From CADEER01 sp965216585 (GTDB taxonomy: Bacteria; Desulfobacterota; Binatia; HRBIN30; CADEER01): 64,000 nt of DNA. Position numbers and translations under genes: made by a program. The notes under the pieces are model-generated. The model saw only the letters and a program-made list of their open reading frames with translations. It was not told where the DNA came from and searched no databases. Below, one piece after another: positions 25,448 to 34,277 of the stretch. Within the stretch, counting starts at the first letter, position 1, and each line of letters starts with the position of its first letter. The stretch is from contig CBDCGC010000003.1 of assembly GCA_965216585.1 (NCBI GenBank), positions 1,054,001-1,118,000 on the forward strand, written 5' to 3'.

Positions 25448-26104
25448 CTAAGAATACCTCTTGCGCGGAAAATAGTCGCCGCGGCCCTCTGGGGTCAGAT
25501 CGAGGAAGTGCCAGATCGGCGACAGCAGATCCATGCCGCGATACTCGTCGGGGCCGTAGAAGGCGGCCTGCGAGTAGAAGTGGCGGAGATCTCCGTCGCG
25601 CAGCGCGAAGACCGAGACGCCGGGATGCTGGCCACCGTCTTCCGATTCGAAGCCCAACTTCCTCTTGATGTCGGAGTCCCTGGCCGAAACCAGGCGCAGT
25701 GACAGCCAACCGCGCTCGCGGGCGTACGCGGAGAACGACCCAATGTCGCCGGCAACGAGGACGGCGAAGTTCGCCCTTTGCTCGAGGTGATCGACGACAC
25801 CGTTGTAGCCGTCTGCCCAGGCGGTGCACATCGGGCACGGAGTCGCCTGCTTCTTGCCGTACATGAAGTGCATCAAGATGAGCGGCCGTTGCCGATCGGT
25901 GAAGAGCTCGGAGAGACGCAGCGCCCGGCGCTGGCCGTCGCGGATTTCTTCCAGCTCGACGTCGTCGAAGGCCGTGTCCAGCGGCAGCTCGCGGCGCAGC
26001 GATGCGACGCGCTCGCGCTGATCGCGCAGCGCCCGCTCCTCTTCCTGAATGCGGTCCCGCACCTCGCGGTAGCGATCCGATTCCGTGCTCAGTCTGCCGA
26101 TCAT
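25448..26104 (-). CDS. DUF899 family thioredoxin-like protein
   Basis: A 218-residue protein with the family core around CPMCTAWADGYNG, DHLEQRANFAVL and RGWLSLRLVSARDSD, and C-terminal ALRDGDLRHFYSQ. DUF899 proteins have a thioredoxin fold; some members carry the Cys pair used as a redox site, here C-x2-C. ATG 26104 is set by GGAGAGG and by the family start; the upstream TTG at 26116 is less likely. The gene follows xerD by 12 nt. Its partner is unknown. Confidence 0.85.
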   Translation of the reverse strand: MIGRLSTESDRYREVRDRIQEEERALRDQRERVASLRRELPLDTAFDDVELEEIRDGQRRALRLSELFTDRQRPLILMHFMYGKKQATPCPMCTAWADGYNGVVDHLEQRANFAVLVAGDIGSFSAYARERGWLSLRLVSARDSDIKRKLGFESEDGGQHPGVSVFALRDGDLRHFYSQAAFYGPDEYRGMDLLSPIWHFLDLTPEGRGDYFPRKRYS

Positions 26105-26116
26105 GATCCTCTCCAA

Positions 26117-27004
26117 TCAAGGCCGCGGGTGGAACTTCTTGTGCACCTCGCGCAGGCGCTCGCCGGCGACGTGGGTGTAGACCTCGGTGGTACCGATGTC
26201 GGCGTGGCCGAGCATCAACTGGATGGCGCGCAGGTCGGCACCGCCCTCGACCAGATGCGTGGCAAAGGCGTGGCGCAGGGTGTGCGGGCTCAAGTGCTGG
26301 CGCACGTCGGCGCGCTGCGCCACTTTGCGCAGGCGCTGCCAGAAGCTCTGTCGCGTCATACCGCGACCGCGCACGGTGACGAAGACGCAGTCGCTCAAGC
26401 GACCGCGCAGGATCAGCGGTCGCACCTGCTCGAGGTAGTCGCGCAAGCGCCGGCAGGCGACCTTGCCGATCGGCACAGCACGCTCCTTGCGTCCCTTGCC
26501 GACGACCGTGAGAAAGCCGGCCTCCAAGTTGATCTGGTACAAGCGCAAGTCGATCAGCTCGCTGACGCGCAACCCGGTCGCGTACACCACCTCGACCATG
26601 GTGACGTCACGCGCCAGGAGCGGATCGTCGAGCGACGGCACATCGAGCAGCTTGGCGACGTGATCGCGGTTGATCGAGGCAGGCAGGCGCCGCCCCTGAC
26701 GCGGCCGCCGCAACTCCGCCGTCGGATCGCTCTCGATCAAACGCTCGCGCACCAGGTAGCGGAAGAGTCCGCGCACCGCCGATAGAGCCCGGGCGCGGCT
26801 GCGCGCCGAGCTGCCGCTCTTCTTGATGGCGGAGAGAAAGCGTACGACGTCGGCGGCGTCGATCGCCTCGATCGCCGTCGAGCCCGTCAAGGAGCCCGCC
26901 AGCGCCCGACAATCGCGCCCGTAGGCTTCGACGGTATGCCGCGACAAGCGCCGTTCGGTCGCCAGATGGGCCAGATAGCCCTCGATCGCATCGTCGAGCG
27001 TCAT
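26117..27004 (-). CDS. xerD: Tyrosine recombinase XerD-like
   Basis: A 295-residue site-specific recombinase of the chromosome-dimer-resolution type. All catalytic residues are seen: Arg in ATGLRVSEL, Lys in GKGRKER, His-x2-Arg in SPHTLRHAFATHL, His in LGHADIGTTEVY and the nucleophile Tyr in the same motif. The N-terminal core-binding domain starts MTLDDAIEGYLAHLATERRLS. ATG 27004 follows a GGAGGT site 10 nt upstream. XerC or XerD cannot be told apart with certainty; length and sequence favour XerD. It lies upstream of a MITE-like element and downstream of glnD. Confidence 0.9.
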   Translation of the reverse strand: MTLDDAIEGYLAHLATERRLSRHTVEAYGRDCRALAGSLTGSTAIEAIDAADVVRFLSAIKKSGSSARSRARALSAVRGLFRYLVRERLIESDPTAELRRPRQGRRLPASINRDHVAKLLDVPSLDDPLLARDVTMVEVVYATGLRVSELIDLRLYQINLEAGFLTVVGKGRKERAVPIGKVACRRLRDYLEQVRPLILRGRLSDCVFVTVRGRGMTRQSFWQRLRKVAQRADVRQHLSPHTLRHAFATHLVEGGADLRAIQLMLGHADIGTTEVYTHVAGERLREVHKKFHPRP

Positions 27005-27034
27005 CCGACCAGCTACCTCCACCTCACCATTGGG

Positions 27035-27200
27035 CTAGTGTCCTGAACCAGAAATTCGTCACAATATTCGCCGGCCCTCGACGCCCGTGCCAGCGTTGCT
27101 CCTCCTCGAAATATGCCTGATATTCCTTCGTCGGCGCGCCTTGGCACAGGCGCCGATTGCTCGCCGAATTTTGCAACGAATTTCTGATCCACGACACTAG
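27035..27200. mobile_element. MITE-like element, 166 bp, CTAG-bounded
   Basis: 25-bp terminal inverted repeats (27035-27059 and 27176-27200) match at 22 positions and both begin or end with CTAG. The interior holds further inverted repeats (GAAATAT/ATATTCC) and no gene. The right end contains the glnD stop codon (27197-27199). It could be a non-autonomous element mobilised by a transposase elsewhere. Confidence 0.75.
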
Positions 27201-29932
27201 CCGGCGCTCGGCCGCTCTGTCGCCGCGGCCGGCTCGGAGAACGGTCGCAGCGCTTCGATGATCGACGCCCGCACGGTCTCGAATCGCATCTGGTCGACCT
27301 TGGCGCCGTTTTCCTCGGACACATAGAACACATCCAGCACGCGATCGACGCTGGTCGTGATCTTGGCCAGGTGGATGCGCAGATCGAGATCCAGCAGGGC
27401 GTTGGTCATGGCGTGCAGCACCCCGAAACGATCGGTGGTGCTGACGTCGATGATGGTAAAGTGCGGTGAGGTTTCGTTGTCGACGTCGACCTCGGTGGCA
27501 ACCCGCGGCGCGCCGCGCTGATCGAGGAGGGACGGGCGAACCGCCTGGGCCACGACGTCGGCTACCTCGATCGAGCCGTCGAGAACGCGGCCGACCTGGG
27601 CCACGACCTTGTCCCAGCGGTCGCTCGAACAGGCGAGGTCGGCGGCCTCGCGGTGGGCGATGCGAAAGACGTCGACCGCCAGACCGCGTGCGCCCGTCGC
27701 CGCGTGAGCGCCGGCTATGTGCAAACCGCGGGCACGCAGGACACCCGTGAGCTTGGCGAACAACCCCCTCTGGTTGCGCGCGACGACGGTCAGCTCGGAG
27801 AATTCACGCTCGGTGTAGTGCTCGACCCGGCAGGCATAGTCCTCTTCGCGCAGGCGCTCGACCAGATCGAAGTGGCGCGGGATGCCGTCCTCCGGCGTCG
27901 AGACGATATAGCGATCGGGCATCTCTTCGAGAAAGGCGCGCATCGCCTGGCGCGCCTCGGGCGCGCACGCTTCGACCACCCGCTCGCGAATTCGCCCGGC
28001 GCGTTCGGCCTGCCCCTCTTCGGCCATGATACCGCGCTCGAAGCAGTCCATCGTCAGCTCGTAGAGCTCGCCGAGGAGACTATCCTGCCAACTGTTCCAG
28101 AGCTTGGGGTTGGTTGCCCGCAAGTCGGCGTAGGTCAGAACGTAGAGCTTCTTCAGGCGGTCGACATTGCCCACCATCTTGGCGAAGTCGACGACCAGCT
28201 TGGGTTCGTGGATGTCGCGACGGGTGGCGAGGTGGTGCATCATCAAGTGGAAGCGCACGAGAAATTCGAAATGCTCGGTGGCGTCGTCGTTCAAACCCAA
28301 ACGCTTCGCCGTGGCGACGGCGAGCTCCGCCCCTTTGTTGGAGTGGTCGCCGCCGCGCCCCTTGCCGATGTCGTGGTAGAGCACGGCGAGATAGAGGATC
28401 TCGATGTCGTCGATCTCGCGCACCACACCGGTCAGCAGCGGCAACTCCTTCTTCTTCTCGCCGAGGCGCAGGCGTTCGAGGTTCTGCACGCCGCGCAGGG
28501 TGTGCTCGTCGACGGTGTAGATGTGGTAGCGATCGTACTGCGCCATGCAGCGCAGTGCTTCGAACTCCGGCAGATAGGCGCCGAGAACGCCGAGCTTGTG
28601 CATCGTCGCCAGCGTCTCGTGGACGCCGTGCTTCCAGGTGAGGATGTCGAGAAAGGCGCGCGCCGCATCGGCGGAGCAGCGCACTTCGTCGCTGGCGAGC
28701 AGAGAGGCCTTGGTGCGAATCCAACGGCGAGCACCCGAAGAGAACGGAACCCCGTGCCGTTGCGCATCGGCCATGACTCGCAACAGCAACGCCGGATCGG
28801 TGTCGAAAATCGTGTCGTCGGTGACGCAGAGCTCGTCGGAGACGATGCGCACACCGGGGCGAATCTCGCGACTGGCCAGGTGGCCCACCCAGCGCACCGG
28901 CCCGCGCGTTTCCATGCACAGCGCGATGATGTCGTCCGAGAAGCGATTCACGGCCGCAGCATGCAGGTAGTACGTGCGCATGAACTTCTCGACGCCCTTT
29001 GACTGAGCATCGTCGGCAAAGCCGAGATCGGCGGCGATGCGCTGCTGGTACTCGAAGGTCAACTGATCTTGGTGGCGGCCACTGAGAAAGTGGAGGGCGT
29101 TGCGAACGCGAAACAGAAAGTCGCGCGCTTCGACGACTTCCTGCAGCTCACTCTGGCCGACGACGCCCTTGACCACCAACTCCTCGAGATCGTGGATCTG
29201 GTACTTCACCTTGGCGAGCCAGGTCGCCGTGTGGATGTCGCGCAGCCCGCCCTCCCCTTCTTTCAAATGCGGTTCGACGAGGTACACCGCATCGCCGTGC
29301 TTGTGGTGCCGTTCTTCGTTCTCGGCGACCTTCTCGCGGAAAAAGCGAGCCGCGTTGCGCTTCAAGATGTCTTTTTCCATGGTCGCGGCGAACTCGCGAT
29401 ACAAGTCATCGTCGCCGGCCAGCATGCGGGTGTCGAGCAGCGCCGTCTTGACCTTGAAATCGTTGGCGGCCAGGTTCACACAGTCACGGACGCTACGCAC
29501 CGCCTGGCCGACCGTCATCCCGGTATCCCACAGCGCGTAGAGGACCGACTCGGTGACCGTTTCCACATACGCATCGACGCGCTGCGGGTAGAGGAAGAGC
29601 AGATCGATATCCGACCACGGATTGAGCTCGGCGCGGCCGTAGCCGCCCTGCGCGATCAGGGTGCACTTCTGATCCAACGTCGTGCTGCGTTCGCGGTACT
29701 GCTCGCGCGCCGACTCGAAGAGCGCGCAGACGACGTGGTCGACGATCCCGGTCCAGCGCTCGACCAGAGCGGAACCGGTGGCGCCCGCCAGGTGTGCCTC
29801 GAAGAGCCGATCGCGAGCGTCGTTCAGATAGTCGCGCGCCGAGCGGCCGCGATGCGCCGCCAAGCTCAGCGGCGCCAGATCCGGCAGAAGCTCGCCGCTG
29901 CCCTCCACCTGCGTCGTCGCATGCGCATCCAT
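27197..29932 (-). CDS. glnD: Bifunctional uridylyltransferase/uridylyl-removing enzyme (PII nitrogen sensor)
   Basis: A 911-residue GlnD that adds or removes UMP on PII proteins in response to glutamine. The nucleotidyltransferase domain has GGYGRAELNPWSDIDLLFLY, the HD domain LYHDIGKGRGGDHS, and two ACT domains lie at about 715 and 825 (ELTVVARNQRGLFAKL, IIDVSTTDRFGVLHAM). Start ATG 29932. The terminal repeat of a MITE supplies the stop codon, so the last few residues may differ from relatives. The gene follows mutS. Confidence 0.95.
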   Translation of the reverse strand: MDAHATTQVEGSGELLPDLAPLSLAAHRGRSARDYLNDARDRLFEAHLAGATGSALVERWTGIVDHVVCALFESAREQYRERSTTLDQKCTLIAQGGYGRAELNPWSDIDLLFLYPQRVDAYVETVTESVLYALWDTGMTVGQAVRSVRDCVNLAANDFKVKTALLDTRMLAGDDDLYREFAATMEKDILKRNAARFFREKVAENEERHHKHGDAVYLVEPHLKEGEGGLRDIHTATWLAKVKYQIHDLEELVVKGVVGQSELQEVVEARDFLFRVRNALHFLSGRHQDQLTFEYQQRIAADLGFADDAQSKGVEKFMRTYYLHAAAVNRFSDDIIALCMETRGPVRWVGHLASREIRPGVRIVSDELCVTDDTIFDTDPALLLRVMADAQRHGVPFSSGARRWIRTKASLLASDEVRCSADAARAFLDILTWKHGVHETLATMHKLGVLGAYLPEFEALRCMAQYDRYHIYTVDEHTLRGVQNLERLRLGEKKKELPLLTGVVREIDDIEILYLAVLYHDIGKGRGGDHSNKGAELAVATAKRLGLNDDATEHFEFLVRFHLMMHHLATRRDIHEPKLVVDFAKMVGNVDRLKKLYVLTYADLRATNPKLWNSWQDSLLGELYELTMDCFERGIMAEEGQAERAGRIRERVVEACAPEARQAMRAFLEEMPDRYIVSTPEDGIPRHFDLVERLREEDYACRVEHYTEREFSELTVVARNQRGLFAKLTGVLRARGLHIAGAHAATGARGLAVDVFRIAHREAADLACSSDRWDKVVAQVGRVLDGSIEVADVVAQAVRPSLLDQRGAPRVATEVDVDNETSPHFTIIDVSTTDRFGVLHAMTNALLDLDLRIHLAKITTSVDRVLDVFYVSEENGAKVDQMRFETVRASIIEALRPFSEPAAATERPSAG

Positions 29933-29973
29933 TCAACCCATCACGCCTCTCTGGCAGCAAACCCGAATCACCG

Positions 29974-29989
29974 CCGCCTGGCAAGGCGG
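29974..29989. terminator. Small hairpin between mutS and glnD
   Basis: A 5-bp GC stem with a 6-nt loop lies 16 nt beyond the mutS stop. It is short and has no T-tract. It may be only a weak structure. Confidence 0.25.
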
Positions 29990-30005
29990 TGCGCGGTGGC
30001 GGCTT

Positions 30006-32639
30006 CTACGACCGGCGATCGGCGCGCGCCCGGCGAACGAGATCGTCGAGCAGGGCCAACGCTTCGACCGGCGTGAGGTTGTCGACGTCGACCGCCGCCA
30101 GCTCGCCGGTCAATGGATCGGGATCGGGATCGGGGCCGGGGCCGGCGGCAAAGAGCGTCAATTGCTGCGCTTCGTCGGCGGCGGGCGCCGCCGCCATGCC
30201 GTCGGCCCGCAGCTCGTTGCTTTCGAGGTTGGACAAGATCTCCTTGGCGCGGGCGACGACGGCATCGGGCACACCGGCCAACGCCGCGACCTGGATACCG
30301 TAGGACTGGCTCGCCGGCCCGTCGACGACGCGGCGGAGAAAGAGGACGTCGCCCTTCCACTCGCGCACCGCGACCGAGAGATTGTGCGCCCGCTCGCGGC
30401 TGCGGCGAAGGTCGGTGAGCTCGTGGTAGTGCGTCGCAAACATCACCAAGGGCCGCTGCGGCGCATCGTGGAGGTGCTCGACGACGGCCCAGGCAATCGA
30501 GATGCCATCGAAGGTGCTGGTGCCCCGGCCGATCTCGTCGAGCACGGCGAGGCTGCGCTCGGTCAGTTGGCAGACGATGTTGGCCGTCTCCTTCATCTCG
30601 ACCATGAAGGTCGATTCGCCGCCGGCCAGGTTGTCGGCGGCGCCGATGCGCGTGAAGAGCCGGTCGACGATGCCGATCTCGGCCTGCGCCGCGGGCACGA
30701 AACAACCGACCTGGGCGAGCAGCACGATCAGTGCCGTCTGACGCAGGTAGGTCGACTTGCCGGCCATGTTGGGGCCGGTGAGAATCAAGATCTGCCGCGT
30801 CTCCGGGTCGAGGGCACAGTCGTTGGCGACGAACCCCTCGCGGCCGGCCATCACCTCGACGACCGGATGCCGCCCTTCGTCGATGCGGATGCTGCGACCG
30901 TTGTGCAGGCGCGGTCGCACGTAGGCCCGCTGGTCGGCGACGTCGGCCAAGCCGGCGTAGCAATCGATCTCGGCAAGCGCGCGCGCCGTCGCACTGAGGG
31001 CGCCGTGGCGAGAGGCGAGTGCGGTCACCAGCTCGACGAAGATCTCGGCCTCGCGCGCCGCCAGCTTTTCTTCGGCGCCGAGCACGCGCGCCTCGTAGGA
31101 TTCCAGCTCATCGGTGACGAAGCGCTCGGCGTTGGCCGTCGTCTGCTTGCGCCGGTAGCTCGCCGGTACGAGATGGAGGTTGGCCTTGGTGACCTCGATG
31201 TAGTAGCCGAAGACCCGGTTGTACTTGACCTTGAGCGAAGCAATGCCGGTCGCCGCGCGCTCGCGCGTCTCCAACTCGCTGAGGTAGCGCTTGCCACTGT
31301 AGGCCAGCTCGCGCAGCTCGTCGACGCGATCGTCGCAGCCGCTGCGGACGAGAGTGCCCGGGCGCGCTTTGAGCGGAACCTCGGGGTCGATGGTGCGGGC
31401 AATGCGCTCACCCATGTCGGGCATCGCATCGAGGCGCGCCGCACACTCGCGGACGGCACTCGGTTCGGCGTCGGACACGAGCCCCTGCACGACGCCGACC
31501 ACTTCGAGGGCCGAGGCCAGGCCGAGCACGTCGCGAGCATGCACGCGGCCACTGGCGAGGCGCGAGGTCAGCCGCTCGATGTCGCCAACGCCGTTGAGCA
31601 GGCGGCGCAGCTCGTCGCGCCACGACGGCCGCTGGACGAGCGCCTCGACGGCGTCGAGACGGTGACCGATGGCGGCGACGTCGGTGAGCGGCGCGCACAG
31701 CCACTCGCGCAGCAGGCGACCGCCCATCGGCGTCGCCGTGCGATCGATGATCGACAGCAAGGAACCGCGCTTCTCGCCGCGCGTCGTGACGAAGAGCTCG
31801 AGGTTGCGGCGCGTCGCCTCGTCGATGATCAGCGACGAACCGAGATCGATGGCCGTCGAAGCGCGCAGGTGGTCGAGACTGGAGCGATGGGTTTCGCCCA
31901 AGTAGCGAACGGCGGCGGCAAGGGCGCGCAGCGCCCCCTCACCGGCACGCGTTTCTCCGTCGGCGACGCGTTCCAGCCAGGCGGCGCCGGCAGCGGCGTC
32001 GAAATCATCGCCCGCGACCCGGCTGACCATGACCGACGGAATGGTCCGGCCGATGAACGCGCAAGCTTCGCCGGCATCATCGGCGACGATGACTTCGCGC
32101 GGCGCCAGGCGCAGCAGCAGGTCGCTGGCTTCGCTTTCGCTCAGCTCGCCGGCGTGGCAGGTCTCGCCGGTGGAGAGGTCGACCCAGGCCGCGGCGAGTT
32201 CCTGCGCGCGCGCATCGACAGCGACGAGATAGCTGGCTTGCTTGGGGTCGAGATACTCCTCTTCGGTGACCGTACCGGGCGTGACGATGCGCACGATCTC
32301 GCGCGCCACCAGCTTCTTGCCGGCAGCGGCTTCTCCGATCTGATCACAGAGCGCAACCTTGAACCCGGCAGCCAGCAACTTGGCGACGTAGGCCTGCACC
32401 GAGTGGTGCGGCACGCCACACATCGGAATCGGCACGTCGTCTTTCTTGCTGCGCGTCGTCAGCGTGATGTCGAGCACCTGCGCCGCCGTCTCGGCGTCTT
32501 CGAAGAAGAGCTCGTAGAAATCGCCGAGGCGAAAGAAGAGCAGCGCCTCGGGGTGCTCCGCCTTGGCGCGCAGATACTGCTCGAGCATCGGCGTCAGCTT
32601 CGGCTTGCCGCTGCGCCCCTTCTCCGCCGCCGCGTCCAC
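30006..32639 (-). CDS. mutS: DNA mismatch repair protein MutS
   Basis: An 877-residue MutS of normal length. The mismatch-binding motif is GDFYELFFEDA near residue 37 and the ATPase P-loop is LTGPNMAGKSTYLRQ near 625. DEIGRGTSTFDG (Walker B and signature) and FATHYHELT complete the ABC-type ATPase. It recognises base mismatches and recruits MutL (encoded at 44.6 kb). It starts with ATG 32639. glnD follows at 73 bp. Confidence 0.97.
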   Translation of the reverse strand: MDAAAEKGRSGKPKLTPMLEQYLRAKAEHPEALLFFRLGDFYELFFEDAETAAQVLDITLTTRSKKDDVPIPMCGVPHHSVQAYVAKLLAAGFKVALCDQIGEAAAGKKLVAREIVRIVTPGTVTEEEYLDPKQASYLVAVDARAQELAAAWVDLSTGETCHAGELSESEASDLLLRLAPREVIVADDAGEACAFIGRTIPSVMVSRVAGDDFDAAAGAAWLERVADGETRAGEGALRALAAAVRYLGETHRSSLDHLRASTAIDLGSSLIIDEATRRNLELFVTTRGEKRGSLLSIIDRTATPMGGRLLREWLCAPLTDVAAIGHRLDAVEALVQRPSWRDELRRLLNGVGDIERLTSRLASGRVHARDVLGLASALEVVGVVQGLVSDAEPSAVRECAARLDAMPDMGERIARTIDPEVPLKARPGTLVRSGCDDRVDELRELAYSGKRYLSELETRERAATGIASLKVKYNRVFGYYIEVTKANLHLVPASYRRKQTTANAERFVTDELESYEARVLGAEEKLAAREAEIFVELVTALASRHGALSATARALAEIDCYAGLADVADQRAYVRPRLHNGRSIRIDEGRHPVVEVMAGREGFVANDCALDPETRQILILTGPNMAGKSTYLRQTALIVLLAQVGCFVPAAQAEIGIVDRLFTRIGAADNLAGGESTFMVEMKETANIVCQLTERSLAVLDEIGRGTSTFDGISIAWAVVEHLHDAPQRPLVMFATHYHELTDLRRSRERAHNLSVAVREWKGDVLFLRRVVDGPASQSYGIQVAALAGVPDAVVARAKEILSNLESNELRADGMAAAPAADEAQQLTLFAAGPGPDPDPDPLTGELAAVDVDNLTPVEALALLDDLVRRARADRRS

Positions 32640-32692
32640 GCGCCAGAGTTATCACAAGGCCGGGGCAACTCCAGACCCTCGGCCCGGCGGTT

Positions 32693-34249
32693 TCAGACCT
32701 TCTTTTTCTTGCGCGCCATGTAGTCGACGAGGAGGTATTCGCCGAGTCGGTCGGGGCGGGTGAACAGCGCCCGGCCCTTGTTGATGCGGGTCATCTGCTC
32801 GACGAAAGCGCGCAAGCTCGGGCTGTCGTCGAGCATGAACGTGTTGATGAGGATCCCCTGCCGCGTCACCTTCTCGACTTCGCGCAGGGTCTCGCGCGCG
32901 GCGCGCACACTCAGGCCGCCGAAGGACAACGGCCACTCGCAGTACAACCGGCCGCGCGAAAAGTAGGCCGTCGGCTGTCCGTCGGTAATGACGATCATGT
33001 GCTGATTCGAGCTCGGGTGGCGGCGCAGCAGCTCGCGACCGAGGCGCAGGCCATCCTGCAGATTGGTGAACGGATCGCCCATGTTCCAGCTCGCCTCCGG
33101 CAGATCACGGGCGCGCAGCTCGGTGGCGCGGGTATAGAAACCGACGACGGCGAAATAGTCGCGCGGAAAGCGCGTCCGGATCAGACTCTCCATTGCCAGG
33201 GCGACGCGCTTGGCGGCGGTGAAGCGCCCTTCCCAGCTCATCGACCAGCTCATATCGAGCAGCAGCACAGTCGATGTCGTCGTCGACGATACCGTTTCCA
33301 TCACCTCGAAGTCGTCCGGCCCAACCGAGAGCGGCGCCACCCCGCCGCGTTCCATGGCGTTTTTCAACGTCCGCACGACGTCGACGTTGAGAGCATCGCC
33401 GTAGGCATAGGGTCGGGTCGATTCCGGGCGCACTTCGGCGAGGCCGCGCTCGCGCGTCGCGTGGCTGCCGGCGCGGTCGCGCAAGAGCGTCTGATAGATG
33501 TCGCGCAAGGCGAGCTGACCGATCTTTCGCGTTCCCTTCGGCGACAACTCGACCCGCCCGCCGCGCTGCATGACGTAACCGGACGTATCGAGGATCAAGA
33601 CCATCTGGCGCAGATTGCGCAGCTCGCGCGCCATGTCGTCGCCGAGCAGATCGTTGAGATTCTCACCGATCGACTCGAGGTTGCCGGCCAGCAGGTCTTC
33701 CTCCATCTGCTTGAGGTCGTTGATCTCGCGGATCAGCTCGAGGGTTTGCTCGAAATCGAGAGATTCGGGGCCGCCAAAGAGTTGTCCGAATTCCCGGCGA
33801 AAGCCCTCGACGGCGCGAATGTCGTCGAGCTCGTCGCGCAAGGCGGCGAGCTCGGCCGCCGCCTCGGCATCCGAGAACGCTTGGTCGTCGAGATTTTCGA
33901 TCGCTTGCGACAACGCGTCGGCGAGTGAGTCCCGGCTGGGAGTCGAGGGGTTCGCCTCGCGCTCGCGGCGCAACGCCTCCTCCAGTCGCCCATCCATGTC
34001 GTCGAGGGAGCGGTCGAGGTTGAATTGCGACATGCGCCGCCGCATCTCTTCGCGCAGCATGTCGACGAGATCGTGGACACCGAGAATCTGGATGCTCTCG
34101 GTCTCCAGACCGTGCATCATCATCCAGTCGCGCGCCTGATCGACGTCGTCGGTGTAGGAGAGGATTTCCGCCAGCTTTTCAAAGACGGCTTCCGGCTCGA
34201 GACGGACTTCCTGGCTGCCGTCCCACTCGGTGTAGCGGACGGTGATCAT
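32693..34249 (-). CDS. VWA domain protein, partner of the upstream AAA ATPase
   Basis: A 518-residue protein. The C-terminal half is a von Willebrand A domain with the MIDAS motif LLLDMSWSMSWEGRF (Asp-x-Ser-x-Ser) and VITDGQPTAYF. The N-terminal half is charged and helical (residues 80-220 are rich in Glu, Arg and Leu). Such VWA proteins pair with MoxR/magnesium-chelatase-type ATPases and help insert metals or remodel proteins. The ATPase gene ends 28 nt upstream on the same strand, so they form an operon. The target is unknown. Confidence 0.85.
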   Translation of the reverse strand: MITVRYTEWDGSQEVRLEPEAVFEKLAEILSYTDDVDQARDWMMMHGLETESIQILGVHDLVDMLREEMRRRMSQFNLDRSLDDMDGRLEEALRREREANPSTPSRDSLADALSQAIENLDDQAFSDAEAAAELAALRDELDDIRAVEGFRREFGQLFGGPESLDFEQTLELIREINDLKQMEEDLLAGNLESIGENLNDLLGDDMARELRNLRQMVLILDTSGYVMQRGGRVELSPKGTRKIGQLALRDIYQTLLRDRAGSHATRERGLAEVRPESTRPYAYGDALNVDVVRTLKNAMERGGVAPLSVGPDDFEVMETVSSTTTSTVLLLDMSWSMSWEGRFTAAKRVALAMESLIRTRFPRDYFAVVGFYTRATELRARDLPEASWNMGDPFTNLQDGLRLGRELLRRHPSSNQHMIVITDGQPTAYFSRGRLYCEWPLSFGGLSVRAARETLREVEKVTRQGILINTFMLDDSPSLRAFVEQMTRINKGRALFTRPDRLGEYLLVDYMARKKKKV

Positions 34250-34277
34250 CGTCGCAGCAGCAGACGCGGTTGCGGGA

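Noticed and set aside
30162..32723. 853-codon frame opposite mutS
   Set aside because: Covers mutS on the other strand and shows no protein family.
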